Positions 22,448 to 35,139 of a stretch of DNA of 64,000 bases are shown one piece after another; the stretch's first letter is position 1; every line of letters starts with the position of its first letter. This stretch comes from Oxytricha trifallax (Eukaryota; Ciliophora; Spirotrichea; Sporadotrichida; Oxytrichidae), in assembly GCA_000711775.1 (NCBI GenBank), contig ARYC01019938.1:20501-84500 (forward strand), in the 5' to 3' direction. The position numbers were made by a program, and so were the translations under genes. The notes beneath the pieces were generated by a model, which saw only the letters and a list, made by a program, of their open reading frames with translations, was not told where the DNA came from and made no database searches.

Positions 22448-25400
22448 ATTTTAATGATATTTTAGTGGCAATTCCTTCAACTTTGAAAATGAAGAAGTAA
22501 ATAAGTTTATAGTCTCTAGGTAGCTTAGTTATAAAGTTTAATTGCTTTTCATATGATGAAAAAGAAATATTGATGAAAGAATTACGCCAACCCATTTTAA
22601 GCAAATTATAGTCTTAAATCTCATTCTTAATAAAAGTTTAAATCATAACTTTGCAAGAATTGACATGGTTCTCGTCGGCAGATTTGAAAACGCAAAGATA
22701 AGCATTGTAGAGAAAGTAAATTCTATTGAGGTTTGACGATTCAATTTAGCCGAATCATAGTCATAGCCTCGAAATCTTAATTTCATGTTGCACTATTAAC
22801 TAAATTCAAATCTCATAATTTACAAGAATTGCTTACTTTTAGAAATCTTAAAAATCGAACGATATAAGAATATAATTAAGAATTTTCTTTAAATGAGTTC
22901 AAGACTCCTTTTATACCTATGACGAAAAGAGAAATGTGGCTATTCTATAAAAAGATACAAAGAACTTAGCTTATTTAATTTTATGCATACTACGAGTTGA
23001 TATTAGTACTATGTGAATGTAAAAGCAAATTTAACAGAGCTCTTATACGAGCAGTTTTGAGATTTAATACAGGCAGGTTCTTCAAGTTATCAAACAAGAA
23101 AATGAACTTCCCTCGTATCTTAATATCTTTGACAACTTTGTTACTTAGCAATGATAACATTTAACTAAATTGGCTCAGGTATATATGACTGACTGCTTGA
23201 CTGCACGCATGAATAATTTACTTTTAATAATCTTTAGAGAGGGGTTAAAGCCACTTGGAAATGAAAGATTTAATAGAGACAAGGAGATAAAAATGTTTCA
23301 GGTATCTCAACTTATATTTCAATAAATGTATATTGTTATACTCACGTAATATATCTTCGATCCTTCTCCTTATTCCATTATAAAATCAAGACTACCTAAC
23401 AAATAAAATGACCTTATTTCATATTTAAAGAATTTACTAGTTTTTAATACAAGTACGATAAAAGAATAATTGATATCATAAGCATTCAGTTACTCCAATT
23501 AAATTGCAAAGCTTTTAATGATATTTTAGTGGCAATTCCTTCAACTTTGAAAATGAAGTAAATAAGTTAATAGTCACTAAGTAGCTGAGTTATAAAGTTT
23601 AATTGCTTTTCATGTAATGAAAAAGAAATATTGATGAAAGAATTACGCCAACGCATTTTAAGCAAATTATTGTCTTAAATCTCATTCTTAATAAAAGTTT
23701 AAATCATAACTTTGCAAGAATTGACATAGTTCCCGTCGGCAGATTTGTAAACGCAAAGATAAAGCATTGTAGAGAAAGTAAATTCTATTGAGGTTTGACA
23801 ATTCAATTTAGCCGAATCATAGTCATGGCCTCGGAATCTTAATTTCAAGTTGCACCATTAACTTAATTCAAATCTCAAAATTTACAAGATCTGCTTACTT
23901 TTAGAAATCTTTTCAATCGAACGATATAAGAATATAATTGAGAATTTTCTATAAATGAGTTCAAGACTACTTTTATACCTATGACGAAAAGAGAAATGTG
24001 GCTATTCTATAAAAAGATACATAGAACTTAGCTTATTTAATTTTATGCATACTACGAGTTGATATTAGTACTATGTGAATGTAAAAGCAAATTTAGCAGA
24101 GCTCTTATACGAGCAGTTTTGAGATTTAATACAGGCAGGTTCTTCAAGTTATCAAACAAGTAAATGAACTTCCCTCGTATCTTAATATCTTTGACAACTT
24201 TGTTACTTAGCAATGAAAACATTTAATTAAATTGGCTCAGGTATATATGAATGACTGCTTGACTGCACGCACGCACAATTTACTTTCAATAATCTTTAGA
24301 GAGGGGTTAAAGCCACTTGGAAATGAAAGATTGAATAGAGACAAGGAGATAAAAATCGTTTCAGGTATCTCAACTTATATTTCAATAAATGTATATTGTT
24401 ATACTCACGAAATATATCTTCGATCCTTCTCCTTATGTCATTATAAAATCAAGACTACCTAACAAGTAAAATGACCTTATTTCATATTTAAAGAATTTAC
24501 TAGTTTTTAATACAAGTACGGTAAAAGAATAATTGATATCATAAGCATTCAGTTACTCCAATTAAATTGCAAAGGTTTAAATGATATTTTAGTGGCAATT
24601 CCTTCAACTTTGAAAATGAAGGAAATAAGTTAATAGTCACTAAGTAGCTGAGTTACAAAGTTTAATTGCTTTTCATGTGATGAAAAGAAATATTGATGAA
24701 AGAATTACGCCTACGCATTTTAAGCAAATTATTGTCTTAAATCTCATTCTTAATAAAAGTTTAAATCACAACTTTGCAAGAATTGACATAGTTCCCGTCG
24801 GCAGATTTGAAAACGCAAAGATAAAGCATTGTAGAGAAAGTAAATTCTATTGAGGTTTGACGATTCAATTTAGCCGAATCATAGTCATAGCCTCGAAATC
24901 TTAATTTCATGTTGCACTATTAACTAAATTCAAATCTCATAATTTACAAGAATTGCTTACTTTTAGAAATCTTAAAAATCGAACGATATAAGAATATAAT
25001 TAAGAATTTTCTTTAAATGAGTTCAAGACTCCTTTTATACCTATGACGAAAAGAGAAATGTGGCTATTCTATAAAAAGATACAAAGAACTTAGCTTATTT
25101 AATTTTATGCATACTACGAGTTGATATTAGTACTATGTGAATGTAAAAGCAAATTTAGCAGAGCTCTTATACGAGCAGTTTTGAGATTTAATACAGGCAG
25201 GTTCTTCAAGTTATCAAACAAGTAAATGAACGTCCCTCGCATCTTAATATCTTTGACAACTTTGTTACTTAGTAATGAAAACATTTAATTAAATTAGCTC
25301 AGGTATATATGACTGACTGCTTAACTGCACGCACGCACGCACGCACGCACAATTTACTTTCAATAATCTTTAGAGAGGGGCTAAAGCCACATGGAAATGA

Positions 25401-28400
25401 AAAAAGATTGAATAGAGACAAGGAGATAAAAATCGTTTCAGGTATCTCAACTTATATTTCAATAAATGTATATTGTTATACTCACGTAATATATCTTCGA
25501 TCCTTCTCCTTATTGCATTATAAAATCAAGACTACCTAACAAATAAAATGACCTTATTTCATATTTAAAGAATTTACTAGTTTTTAATACAAGTACGATA
25601 AAAGAATAATTGATATCATAAGCATTCAGTTACTCCAATTAAATTGCAAAGCTTTTAATGATATTTTAGTGGCAATTCCTTCAACTTTGAAAATGAAGTA
25701 AATAAGTTAATAGTCACTAAGTAGCTGAGTTATAAAGTTTAATTGCTTTTCATGTAATGAAAAAGAAATATTGATGAAAGAATTACGCCAACGCATTTTA
25801 AGCAAATTATTGTCTTAAATCTCAATCTTAATAAAAGTTTAAATCATAACTTTGCAAAAATTGACATAGTTCCCGTCGGCAGATTTGAAAACGCAAAGAT
25901 AAAGCATTGTAGAGAAAGTAAATTCTATTGAGGCTTGACGATTCAATTTAGCCGAATCATAGTCTTAGCCTCGAAATCTTAATTTCAAGTTGCACCATTA
26001 ACTAAATTCAAATCTCAAAATTGACAAGATTTGCTTACTTTTAGAAATCTTTTCAATCGAACGATATAAGAGTATAATTGAGAATTTTCTTTAAATGAGT
26101 TCAAGACCCCTTTTATGCCTATGACGAAAAGAGAAATGTGGCTATTCTATAAAAAGATACATAGAACTTAGCTTATTTAATTTTATGCATACGAGATGAT
26201 TTTAGTACTATGTGAATGTAAAAGCAAATTTAACAGAGCTCTTATTCGAGCAGTTTTGAGATTTAATACAGGCAGGTTCTTCAAATTATCAAACAAGTAA
26301 ATGAACGTTCCTCGTATCTTAATATCTATGACAACTTTGTTACTTAGAAATGAAAACATTTAATTAAATTGGCTCAGGTATATATGACTGACTGCTTGAC
26401 TGCACGCACGCACAATTTACTTTCAATAATCTTTAGAGAGGGGTTAAAGCCACTTGGAAATGAAAGATTGAATAGAGACAAGGAGATAAAAATCGTTTCA
26501 GGTATCTCAACTTATATTTCAATAAATGTATATTGTTATACTCACGTAATATATCTTCGATCCTTCTCCTTATTGCATTATAAAATCAAGACTACCTAAC
26601 AAATAAAATGACCTTATTTCATATTTAAAGAAATTTACTAGTTTTTAATACAAGTACGGTAAAAGAATAATTGATATCATAAGCATTCAGTTACTCCAAT
26701 TAAATTGCAAAGGTTTAAATGATATTTTAGTGGCAATTCCTTCAACTTTGAAAATGAAGGAAATAAGTTAATAGTCACTAAGTAGCTGAGTTACAAAGTT
26801 TAATTGCTTTTCATGTGATGAAAAGAAATATTGATGAAAGAATTACGCCTACGCATTTTAAGCAAATTATTGTCTTAAATCTCATTCTTAATAAAAGTTT
26901 AAATCACAACTTTGCAAGAATTGACATAGTTCCCGTCGGCAGATTTGAAAACGCAAAGATAAAGCATTGTAGAGAAAGTAAATTCTATTGAGGTTTGACG
27001 ATTCAATTTAGCCGAATCATAGTCATAGCCTCGAAATCTTAATTTCATGTTGCACTATTAACTAAATTCAAATCTCATAATTTACAAGAATTGCTTACTT
27101 TTAGAAATCTTAAAAATCGAACGATATAAGAATATAATTAAGAATTTTCTTTAAATGAGTTCAAGACTCCTTTTATACCTATGACGAAAAGAGAAATGTG
27201 GCTATTCTATAAAAAGATACAAAGAACTTAGCTTATTTAATTTTATGCATACGAGATGATATTAGTACTATGTGAATGTAAAAGCAAATTTAACAGAGCT
27301 CTTATACGAGCAGTTTTGAGATTTAATACAGGCAGGTTCTTCAAATTATCAAACAAGAAAATGAACGTCCCTCGTATCTTAATATCTATGACAACTTTGT
27401 TACTTAGAAATGAAAACATTTAACTAAATTGGCTCAGGTATATATGACTGACTGCTTGACTGCACGCACGAACAATTTACTTTCAATAATCTTTAGAGAG
27501 GGGCTAAAGCCACTTCGAAATGAAAGATTGAATAGAGACAAGGAGATAAAAATCGAATCAGGTATCTCAACTTATATTTCAATAAATGTATATTGTTATA
27601 CTCACGAAATATATCTTCGATCCTTCTCCTTATGCCATTATAAAATCAAGACTACCTAACAAGTAAAATGACCTTATTTCATATTTAAAGAATTTACTAG
27701 TTTTTAATACAAGTACGGTAAAAGAATAATTGATATCATAAGCATTCAGTTACTCCAATTAAATTGCAAAAGTTTAAATGATATTTTAGTGGCAATTCCT
27801 TCAACTTTGAAAATGAAGGAAATAAGTTAATAGTCACTAAGTAGCTGAGTTACAAAGTTTAATTGCTTTTCATATGATGAAAAGAAATATTGATGAAAGA
27901 ATTACGCCAACCCATTTTAAGCAAATTATAGTCTTAAATCTCATTCTTAATAAAAGTTTAAATCACAACTTTGCAAGAATTGAATAGTTCCCGTCGGCAG
28001 ATTTGAAAACGCAAAGATAAAGCATTGTAGAGAAAGTAAATTCTATTGAGGTTTGACGATTCAATTTAGCCGAATCATAGTCATAGCCTCGAAATCTTAA
28101 TTTCATGTTGCACTATTAACTAAATTCAAATCTCATAATTTACAAGAATTGCTTACTTTTAGAAATCTTAAAAATCGAACGATATAAGAATATAATTAAG
28201 AATTTTCTTTAAATGAGTTCAAGACTCCTTTTATACCTATGACGAAAAGAGAAATGTGGCTATTCTATAAAAAGATACAAAGAACTTAGCTTATTTAATT
28301 TTATGCATACGAGATGATATCAGTACTATGTGAATATAAAAGCAAATTTAACAGAGCTCTTATACGAGCAGTTTTGAGATTTAATACAGGCAGGTTCTTC

Positions 28401-28828
28401 AAGTTATCAAACAAGAAAATGACTTCCCTCGTATCTTAATATCTTTGACAACTTTGTTACTTAGCAATGAAAACATTTAACTAAATTGGCTCAGGTATAT
28501 ATGAATGACTGCTTGACTGCACGCACGAACAATTTACTTTCAATAATCTTTAGAGAGGGGCTAAAGCCACTTCGAAATGAAAGATTGAATAGAGACAAGG
28601 AGATAAAAATCGAATCAGGTATCTCAACTTATATTTCAATAAATGTATATTGTTATACTCACGAAATATATCTTCGATCCTTCTCCTTATGCCATTATAA
28701 AATCAAGACTACCTAACAAGTAAAATGACCTTATTTCATATTTAAAGAATTTACTAGTTTTTAATACAAGTACGATAAAAGAATAATTGATATCATAAGC
28801 ATTCAGTTAGTCAGTCCAATTAAATTGA
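22448..28828 (+). repeat. Satellite array A, about six units of 1.06 kb
   Basis: The motif atgatattttagtggcaatt recurs at about 22453, 23518, 24583, 25666 and 26720, and ggctcaggtatatatga at 23172, 24234, 25296 (as agctcag), 26371, 27431 and 28488. Periods are therefore 1057-1075 bp. Units are roughly 95% alike. The longest period comes from expansion of an ACGC microsatellite in unit 3. Short standard-code ORFs of 76 codons repeat in each unit but their reading is disturbed by substitutions, so I do not call them genes. The array starts and ends abruptly against unique DNA. The unit is homologous, in opposite orientation, to the array B unit. Confidence 0.95.
25327..25350. repeat. (ACGC)n microsatellite within array A unit 3
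   Basis: Six tandem GCAC/ACGC tetramers, against two or three in the other units (for example 24267-24275 and 26401-26411), account for this unit being about 12 bp longer. Slippage after unit duplication is the simple explanation. Confidence 0.9.
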
Positions 28829-29168
28829 AAAGATTGCAATAATTAAAGTCTTAATTTATTTTAATAAATTTTAAAATATAAATTTTATTTCCTTAATGGA
28901 GGACAGATATATAAAAATCAGATGGAAGTCTGCATTTAATTCATCGGTAAATCTTTTTTAATGCTATCTTTTTGTAATAGGCAACTGATTAAAACGAGCA
29001 GATATGATAATCAAGAACAAAAAAAATAAATATAATCTTCAAAATAATATTGCAGTGTGATAAATTTGTAAATTAATTGCGTTTAATAAATTCATGTTAG
29101 ACTAGTGATTCTCCAGAAAGAGATAGTAAATAAAAATAATCAGTGTTTAAACAGGGTTTGATAATTGA
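28829..29168. other. Junction between array A and unique DNA
   Basis: Sequence stops matching the satellite at about 28815-28830 (ccaattaaattgaaaaga) and becomes unique, AT-rich DNA. No gene or target duplication is visible at the edge. Confidence 0.6.
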
Positions 29169-30037
29169 CGCAGTAAATCGCTCTTTCAAAATGGTCTTTG
29201 TTAACAAATCAGACTCTTATATATATATTTTGAACGAGTATCTTCACTTTCTCGAACTCCTCGTCCAGAGTTAAGTAAATATGGTTCAGATTAACAAATT
29301 CCCACCAAATAAATATTTTCTAAAAGGCTTTCAATTGCTACATTAAGTAATTCTTAATCACGAGTTAGAAATCAATTTATTGGAAGTACCCTCCCATAAT
29401 CGGATAGTGCCTCAGGAAATTAAACTTGTTGGGATTTCAATCTTTCTCAGACTCTTTCCAATTTTAATAAGAAAAGATACTTACTTTCTAGCGACATTAA
29501 AACATCGGAAGAATTAAAATATTCTAAAAAGTATTCAGTAATACAAGAAAACATGTAAAGTAACATATTAAATACGACATAATCAAACAATAATACCGGA
29601 ATCAGTTTTTAAAAATAAAAAGTGGACTTGCTCCCAAGAGCCCAGCCAAAGAAAAATTAAGATTACAGCAGGAAAGTGTAATGAATGGTATACTAAGTTA
29701 TAATGGTATTAAAAACCAAATAACTTATTAGATAATTTGCATTGAAAGGATGTTAAACTAACGCAAAATATTAAAGAATAAATTTAATCATAGGATAAGA
29801 AATCAAATTTTTAATTCACTAAGAAATTAAAATAGTGATTACAAAATTAAATTTAGTTCACTGTAGTTTATTATTGAGAATTAAGGAAGTAATGAATATA
29901 TTATTGACCTTAGCTTATAGAAAATCAAATTTAATTCAAATTATGTTAGTTTGATAATTTATTAAAATAGCAAATTATATATCATAAGTTCAATTCATTT
30001 TAAATAATAAAACGTAAGAAAAGGAATAATGAATTGA
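29169..30037 (+). CDS. Ser/Gln/Asn-rich protein, one frame shift
   Basis: Opening after TGA 29166-29168, a TAA/TAG-as-Gln frame runs cleanly for 170 codons to TGA 29682. It includes VSSLSRTPRPELSKYGSDQQ, FSKRLSIATLSNSQSRVRN and TQSNNNTGISFQKQKVDLLP. A second frame overlapping its end carries on: KEKLRLQQESVMNGILSYNG and NQITYQIICIERMLNQRKIL, to TGA 30035-30037. A single one-base shift near 29640 would join them into a polypeptide of about 285 residues. It is polar and low-complexity in its N-terminal half and helical in the rest. No start ATG is apparent, so an upstream exon is likely. No family is recognised. Confidence 0.55.
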
Positions 30038-31414
30038 TTGATTTGTATCTTTAGAAATAATTATTAAAGGTTATTTAACCATTTAAAAATACTTATATTT
30101 TAAAAGTAGTAACAAAACTAAATAAAGATTATAAAAATAAATAGGAGGATGTTTTTTCACAAAAAGTTCCCTTGATGGTATAGAATTCCACCCAAAACAG
30201 TTAATTTAGCACTTTTTTATTATAATAAGAAGCAAATTATAATCTTGCGTTTTAGAGTATTGATTCCTAGTTTTAAAGAAGAGTATATAGAAAGGAAAAT
30301 TAATCAAGATAAACATTCATTTGTATTGCAGAAAACCCAAAAAAAGCATTATTGAAGATGAAAATAGAACAAAAATGACAAAAAATTTAGAAATGAAATC
30401 ATAAATATTTTGAATTACATTTTGATCAATCATTTTATTTCGGATTACATTAGAAATATGTAGTTATTACATTTATATTATTTATTAAATACTAAACATT
30501 AGGATTTATAGAAATACATTTTACAAAAACTGTCATTATTTTTAATTGTGTAAATTAATTTATAGGTATTAGAGAGAAAAAATGGATAAATGCGAAATTT
30601 TTATAAATGCTATTACAGTATAAATAGCTCATAGTTTAAAATACTGATTTTAATATTTAATTTTTTCTGTATTCTCGAAGTCGATTGTTATTTGACAGAG
30701 ATCTATTTTTGTATTATAAATCTACAATGAACGTTAGTCCATAATTCTTTTTTTTCAAAGTATGTTAATACAAATTTGATAATCGCTCACTCTACAACAT
30801 AAAACTAAAATATATGAAAATATTTGAAGTATTTTTATTCAGAAGTATGCTGAGTGTCGAAATACTAACAAGTTAGAAATAGAATTAAAGTTAATTGTAC
30901 TTACTACAAATAATTATCATAGAGTCTTTTTAATCAGAGAGGTTCTATTCTATAGCTATTTTAATTTCCATTTTTAGTTTAATTATGATTATTCTAAATA
31001 CTTTACGTTAATTTATGAATTTAAACAACTTTTTAAATTTGAAGATTTATGATCGATACTGAATTTGATAAGATCTAAGACTAATTTGAAATAAAAATTT
31101 AGATAAATTGAAATAATATTGAGAATGTTTTTTATCCAAGTTCTGGAGGATTTTAAGATCTATAAGCTTTGATCTTAAAATACAAGACAAAAATAGAAAA
31201 TTAAAAAATTTAGTTAATTAAAAGATTGATAATCAAAATTTAATAAAATTAAACAATAATTATCCAGATAATACAATAGATACAATATTTTTGACATGAA
31301 TTGTTTAATAAAATGGTAATTTTATTTTATTTAGAAGAAATATAAATGGCTTCTTTTAATTAATTGATTTTAATAATTTTCCTTTTAAAATTAACAATAC
31401 AAATATTTGTAAAT
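30038..31414. other. Long AT-rich intergenic region
   Basis: About 1.4 kb at very high AT. TGA-free frames are short and repetitive in composition. No repeat or structure stands out. It lies downstream of both the gene ending at 30037 (plus) and DPH1 (minus), so it is a convergent 3' region. Confidence 0.55.
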
Positions 31415-32320
31415 AAACTTGTCTTGAGAAGATTCTATATATCTGAGAACAATCCTTGATTGCCTTATCTTCCTAATGTTCCAAATATAATGACAAAATT
31501 ATTTGTTTATTCTAGCTTTTTCTACTTCTGATCTTCTAATTTTATGCATTTATTCATGAATATAAATATCTTCAGTCATTAGTTTCGAGTAAGGATTATA
31601 CAAGTAAAATTTCATGTGAGGATTTTTTATCATTGTGCTCTCTATATGGAATCTACCGTCTCTTATAAAAATCACTTATTCTTTCTTATGATATGCTGAC
31701 TATGGGAAGCGCTGGTGAAGTACAACCAAGGACTTCCACTCCAGATCTTGGCTTTGTTTGAGGGATTTTAATATTTGTAAAATTATGGGGTTTTTTTCAA
31801 GTTAAGTCTTTGCTATGAAGATAGTCTTATTAAATTGAGTCGTCCCATCAAAAAAATGAAGTCTTTAGGTTTGAAATTAAAGGCTATAGTATCTATAAAG
31901 TTATTTATATCTATTTGGATCTCTACAAATACATACGGAGCATTTTTTTATGCTCAAATGTTGAATTTGTACTAGACAACTGTGACCGTAATGTACTATG
32001 AAGTCACAATCTTATGCTTTAGAAGCTAAGTCATCTACACAGCATGCTCTTTAAGTAACATCACCTAAAATTAAAATTTCTATATATTCTCTACCTTCAC
32101 TTATACAAAATTTGGTAATGATGTATGCAATTAGAGTAGCGAAAAGTAGTAGACCTTCAGGAAATAAAAGTGAAACATCAAACATTTTTTTCTTGGATAT
32201 AGCCTTTGCTTCTAATATTCTAGCAATAGTTTTTATATTTTAAAGGAGTAATTTTAGGGTAAAATAGAGCATGCACTGTTAAGTTTTGTTAAAACCACTT
32301 CAAATTCTTATAGCTTTATT
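31415..32320 (-). CDS. DPH1: Diphthamide biosynthesis protein DPH1 (ACP-transferase, radical SAM-like Fe-S enzyme)
   Basis: DPH1 with DPH2 moves the 3-amino-3-carboxypropyl group from SAM to a histidine of elongation factor 2. Family blocks occur in order on minus: LPQNYSFKIQKTIARILEAK (about 32260-32200), LFPEGLLLFA, GDVTQRACCVDDLASKA (about 32065-32015), DFIVHYGHSC (about 31975-32005), YVFVEIQIDINNFIDTIAF, IPQTKPRSGVEVLGCTSP (about 31720), DGRFHIESTMIKNPH, FYLYNPYSKLMTEDIY, and GTLGRQGNQG (about 31455-31485). Two of the three Fe-S cysteines, those in ACCVDD and GCTSP, are visible. The third, C-terminal one is not clear because the sequence after GTLGRQG diverges. One-base shifts occur near 31960, 31740 and 31510, at A/T runs. 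The N-terminal methionine is not certain (32320-32400). Confidence 0.9.
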
Positions 32321-32531
32321 CAAAAAGATTCGGTTAGACAGATGGACCCTTAAATATCTTTCTTGGCTATTTATGTATTATAGAAAGTCTGTCGTTTCTT
32401 ATTTATTTAAGTTATCCTCCATGTTTATTTATTTATAAAAGTATAATTTAATATATTATAAGTGGTCTTATTAAATATAAAATTTAACCAGAGCAATTAA
32501 TTATATAATATAAAAAAAAGGCTGATAAAAA
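32321..32531. promoter_or_regulatory. Shared divergent promoter region of DPH1 and POLR3F
   Basis: About 130-210 bp separate the two divergently transcribed genes, depending on where DPH1 starts. It is AT-rich, with TATAATATATTATAA-like runs at about 32450-32460 and A-rich leader sequence just before ATG 32532. No specific factor site is recognised. The call rests on gene geometry. Confidence 0.5.
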
Positions 32532-33402
32532 ATGGAAGACTTATATTAAAAAATATTGAACACTTTATAACAAAACCCAAATGGATTAGAAGACTAACTA
32601 CTAACTGTGGCATTGAAAGACGTAGACGAAATTTAAAAATAGAAGACATAAATAAGTTAGTTGAGATCAATAGAGTAGTTTTGTTTTAACTAAAGGAAAG
32701 GGGCAAAATTTAGTGTACAAATATTAAAAGTGAGGAGCAAGCTCATAAACTTAGAGATTTACTACCAAAAGATGTGTTAGTGTATTAAATGATTGAGGAA
32801 TCTGGTGACAAATTTACATAGATATAAGATTTAAAATCAAGCTCACTCCTCAAGGGTTCAACTGAGTCATCTAAACCAAAATACTTAAGAAAATTGAAAA
32901 GAAAGGGTTGATTAAGAAAATCAAGTCTCTTAAATAAAACAACAGATAAGTTTGGATGCTAATTGAAATAGAGCCTTCTATTGATGTAACAGCGGGTCTA
33001 ATGGGTAAGAAAACTTTTATTTAGACTCAATCGAAATTATTTAAGAAAGATTATTGGAGTATCTACGCAAACAAGGCCCAACATCATACAGAGAGCTATC
33101 TTTACACATAAAATAATGTGGAGTCATTCAAAAGGGGGTCAAGAATTTATAGATGAAGATATCAAGCAAATTATTTAAGTGGTGGTTTATGATTAGAAGT
33201 TCGAGCAGATACAGACAGGTCTTGGGAGTATGATTGGAGGAGCAGATAATATCGTTTATAAGTTGAGTAATAATAAGTATCCACACTAAGTTTACTATAC
33301 ACAAATACCATGTGCCAATGCTCTATAAGGAAAGAATGTGGTCCCAACAATTTAATCAATCCTAAATCCTATTAATATATCAATTAATGGTTAAGTATTT
33401 GA
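32532..33402 (+). CDS. POLR3F: RNA polymerase III subunit RPC6/RPC34 (POLR3F)
   Basis: RPC34 is part of the Pol III-specific RPC82-RPC34-RPC31 subcomplex that contacts TFIIIB and opens promoters of tRNA and 5S genes. ATG 32532 gives MEDLYQKILNTLQQNPNGLE. The winged-helix region follows with LLPKDVLVYQMIEESGD, the second helix KGLIKKIKSLK, and the diagnostic WMLIEIEPSIDVTAGLMG. Further blocks are KLFKKDYWSIYANKAQHHTE, DIKQIIQVVVYDQK, YYTQIPC, and the cysteine-bearing C-terminus CSIRKECGPNNLINPKS, ending YQYINQWLSI at TGA 33400-33402. That matches the family's PC..C..C..C...WL ending. One-base shifts occur near 32637, 32910, 33140 and 33312. All recognisable Trp codons are TGG, and many Gln are TAA/TAG. 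Length about 285 residues, close to family size. Confidence 0.92.
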
Positions 33403-33508
33403 TCAATTTCTTAATTAACTTAAAAGAGTCTTTTTACTCTAATCTTCTCTATAGAATTATTAGAAATTAAGAAATTAATTTTTTGCAAATTTTAATTGCT
33501 ATTTTATA

Positions 33509-34063
33509 ATGATTATTTAGCATCTTAAGAATTCACAGTCCTTGAATTCACTATTAAAATTTCTTGTAGGTTATTTCCTGATTTGTTATTATATTATTCT
33601 TATTTCACTTAATTTTGATTTTATTGATTTATCTAAGGAAACAAATTCTCTTTGTTATTGGTAAACTGCTAATTTAGCAAAACTTGCTTTTATGTTAGCT
33701 ATACCCTATCTATCGTATGTTTTGATTACATTTAGCCAATACCCATTTGATATTTTATATTAATATTTTAAAATATTCACTTAAAAAAGCAGTTAGCCTT
33801 CTATTATTTATGAGAAAGAAAACAATTTTTAATAAAACAGAGTCTTTAATTTTTTAGTCTTTAGTAATTATATTCATTAATATTACGTTAAAGGATAAAT
33901 ATTATTAGAATTTACTCAACTTACCAAGATTATCTGCTTCTTAATTTTTAACTAAGCTATTATGTTAAAAATAGGGACAAGATTTCCTTTTTCTCTCACT
34001 CTAATCATATTTTTATATATGCTTTTTTCATTCTATATAAAATAATTACATTAGAAAAATTGA
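33509..34063 (+). CDS. Putative multi-pass membrane protein
   Basis: A continuous 185-codon TAA/TAG-as-Gln frame from ATG 33509 to TGA 34061-34063 with no internal TGA. It begins MIIQHLKNSQSLNSLLKF. Hydrophobic segments follow at about residues 20-40 (LVGYFLICYYIILISL), 60-85 (LAKLAFMLAIPYLSYVLITF) and 150-180 (PFSLTLIIFLYMLFSFYI), with polar loops such as DFIDLSKETNSLCYWQTAN. AT-rich noncoding DNA also yields hydrophobic frames in this code, so the case rests on length and composition. The neighbouring frame at 34145 has the same character and could be a downstream exon. Confidence 0.42.
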
Positions 34064-34144
34064 GATATCTTTATCATAATGAAGATATATATTTTACTTT
34101 ATCAATTAAATGAATGATTGTATTTATATTTTAGGTTTTTATTA

Positions 34145-34669
34145 ATGGCAAACTCTTCATCCTCTTATCTTGATGAATTACTTGATTGAAATCCTACTAT
34201 ATTTTTACAATTTGAATCACCTGGTGAATTTTACGAGATACAATTCAAAACTGTATTTTTTCCAATCGTCACCCCTTTATTTTCAAGATATTTTGAATAA
34301 ATATTCATATTAATTTCATTAGGGTCCGAACATGATTACTAGGCTGTGGGATGGTTGTAATATCTGGAATGCTTGAAAATACAGAATTTATTTTGTCCAG
34401 ATTCTTTTGATAGTCTGACTGCCTTCTTTTTTATTTTATCTATTACTTCTTTGTGTTACATCTTCAACTATTCAGTTCAATCAATTGTGCTTATTGTGAT
34501 CTTAAAATAAAATATATTTTATCTCTATCATTTGCTTCATATTCGAACCTACAAACTCCTTTATAAATTTTATATAATTTTTGAGTAAATATTGTAATTT
34601 TAGGGATAAAGATTTTTTAAGTTGCAACTTTTTATTGCTTTCATTAAAAATAACATGGATTTTTCATGA
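34145..34669 (+). CDS. Putative membrane protein with an internal in-frame TGA
   Basis: ATG 34145 opens MANSSSSYLDELLD, then TGA at codon 15 (34187-34189), then an unbroken frame NPTIFLQFESPGEFYEIQF, LISLGSEHDYQAVGWLQYLE, FILSITSLCYIFNYSVQSIV to TGA 34667-34669 (175 codons). The text reads smoothly across the first TGA with no nearby homopolymer, making it one of the better cases for TGA as a sense codon. The start follows an acceptor-like TTTATATTTTAG at about 34122-34133, so it may instead be an exon joined to the preceding frame. No family is recognised. Confidence 0.42.
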
Positions 34670-35139
34670 GAACTATTTTTATATCATTATATTTTAGAAT
34701 TATGTTATAGAACTATAGTTAAAAAATTATATTTATTTACTTTTTCAAGCTATTTATTAGGGGGAAAATCTCCTGCTCACAATTTTGTAAATGAAGTTTC
34801 ATGCTCCAAAGATGTTGTTGAAAAAATATATTTTAGGTAGATTTTCTAAAAGTATTTCTCAAAATCTTTTAATATCAATTATTAACTTATTATTTATATT
34901 TATACATTGAAAATCTTTCTATCCGGGTGATGTTTAAATTTTTTTAAATTAAAAAATCAATTAATGTTAACTTAAACAATTAAAATTAAATAGTTTCTTA
35001 AATATAAAGTGCCAAGAGATATATATATATATAAAGAAAATGGTTTTATAAATAAAATAAATGGTTACCATTATTAAATAAACAAAAATGAATTTCTTTG
35101 AAGGGTTCTGGGATTTTAACTGTCACTCATATCATTAAG
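34670..35139. other. AT-rich convergent intergenic region
   Basis: No supported gene. Lies between a plus-strand frame ending at 34669 and a minus-strand gene ending at about 35140. Confidence 0.5.

Noticed and set aside
24232-28716. Five repeated 76-codon standard-code ORFs in array A (MAQVYM... type)
   Set aside because: They exist because the satellite unit is repeated; array B homologues do not keep the frame, and the true code here makes standard-code ORFs a poor guide.
22448-28828. CRISPR-like array
   Set aside because: Units of 1 kb with no short-repeat/spacer pattern; this is a satellite.
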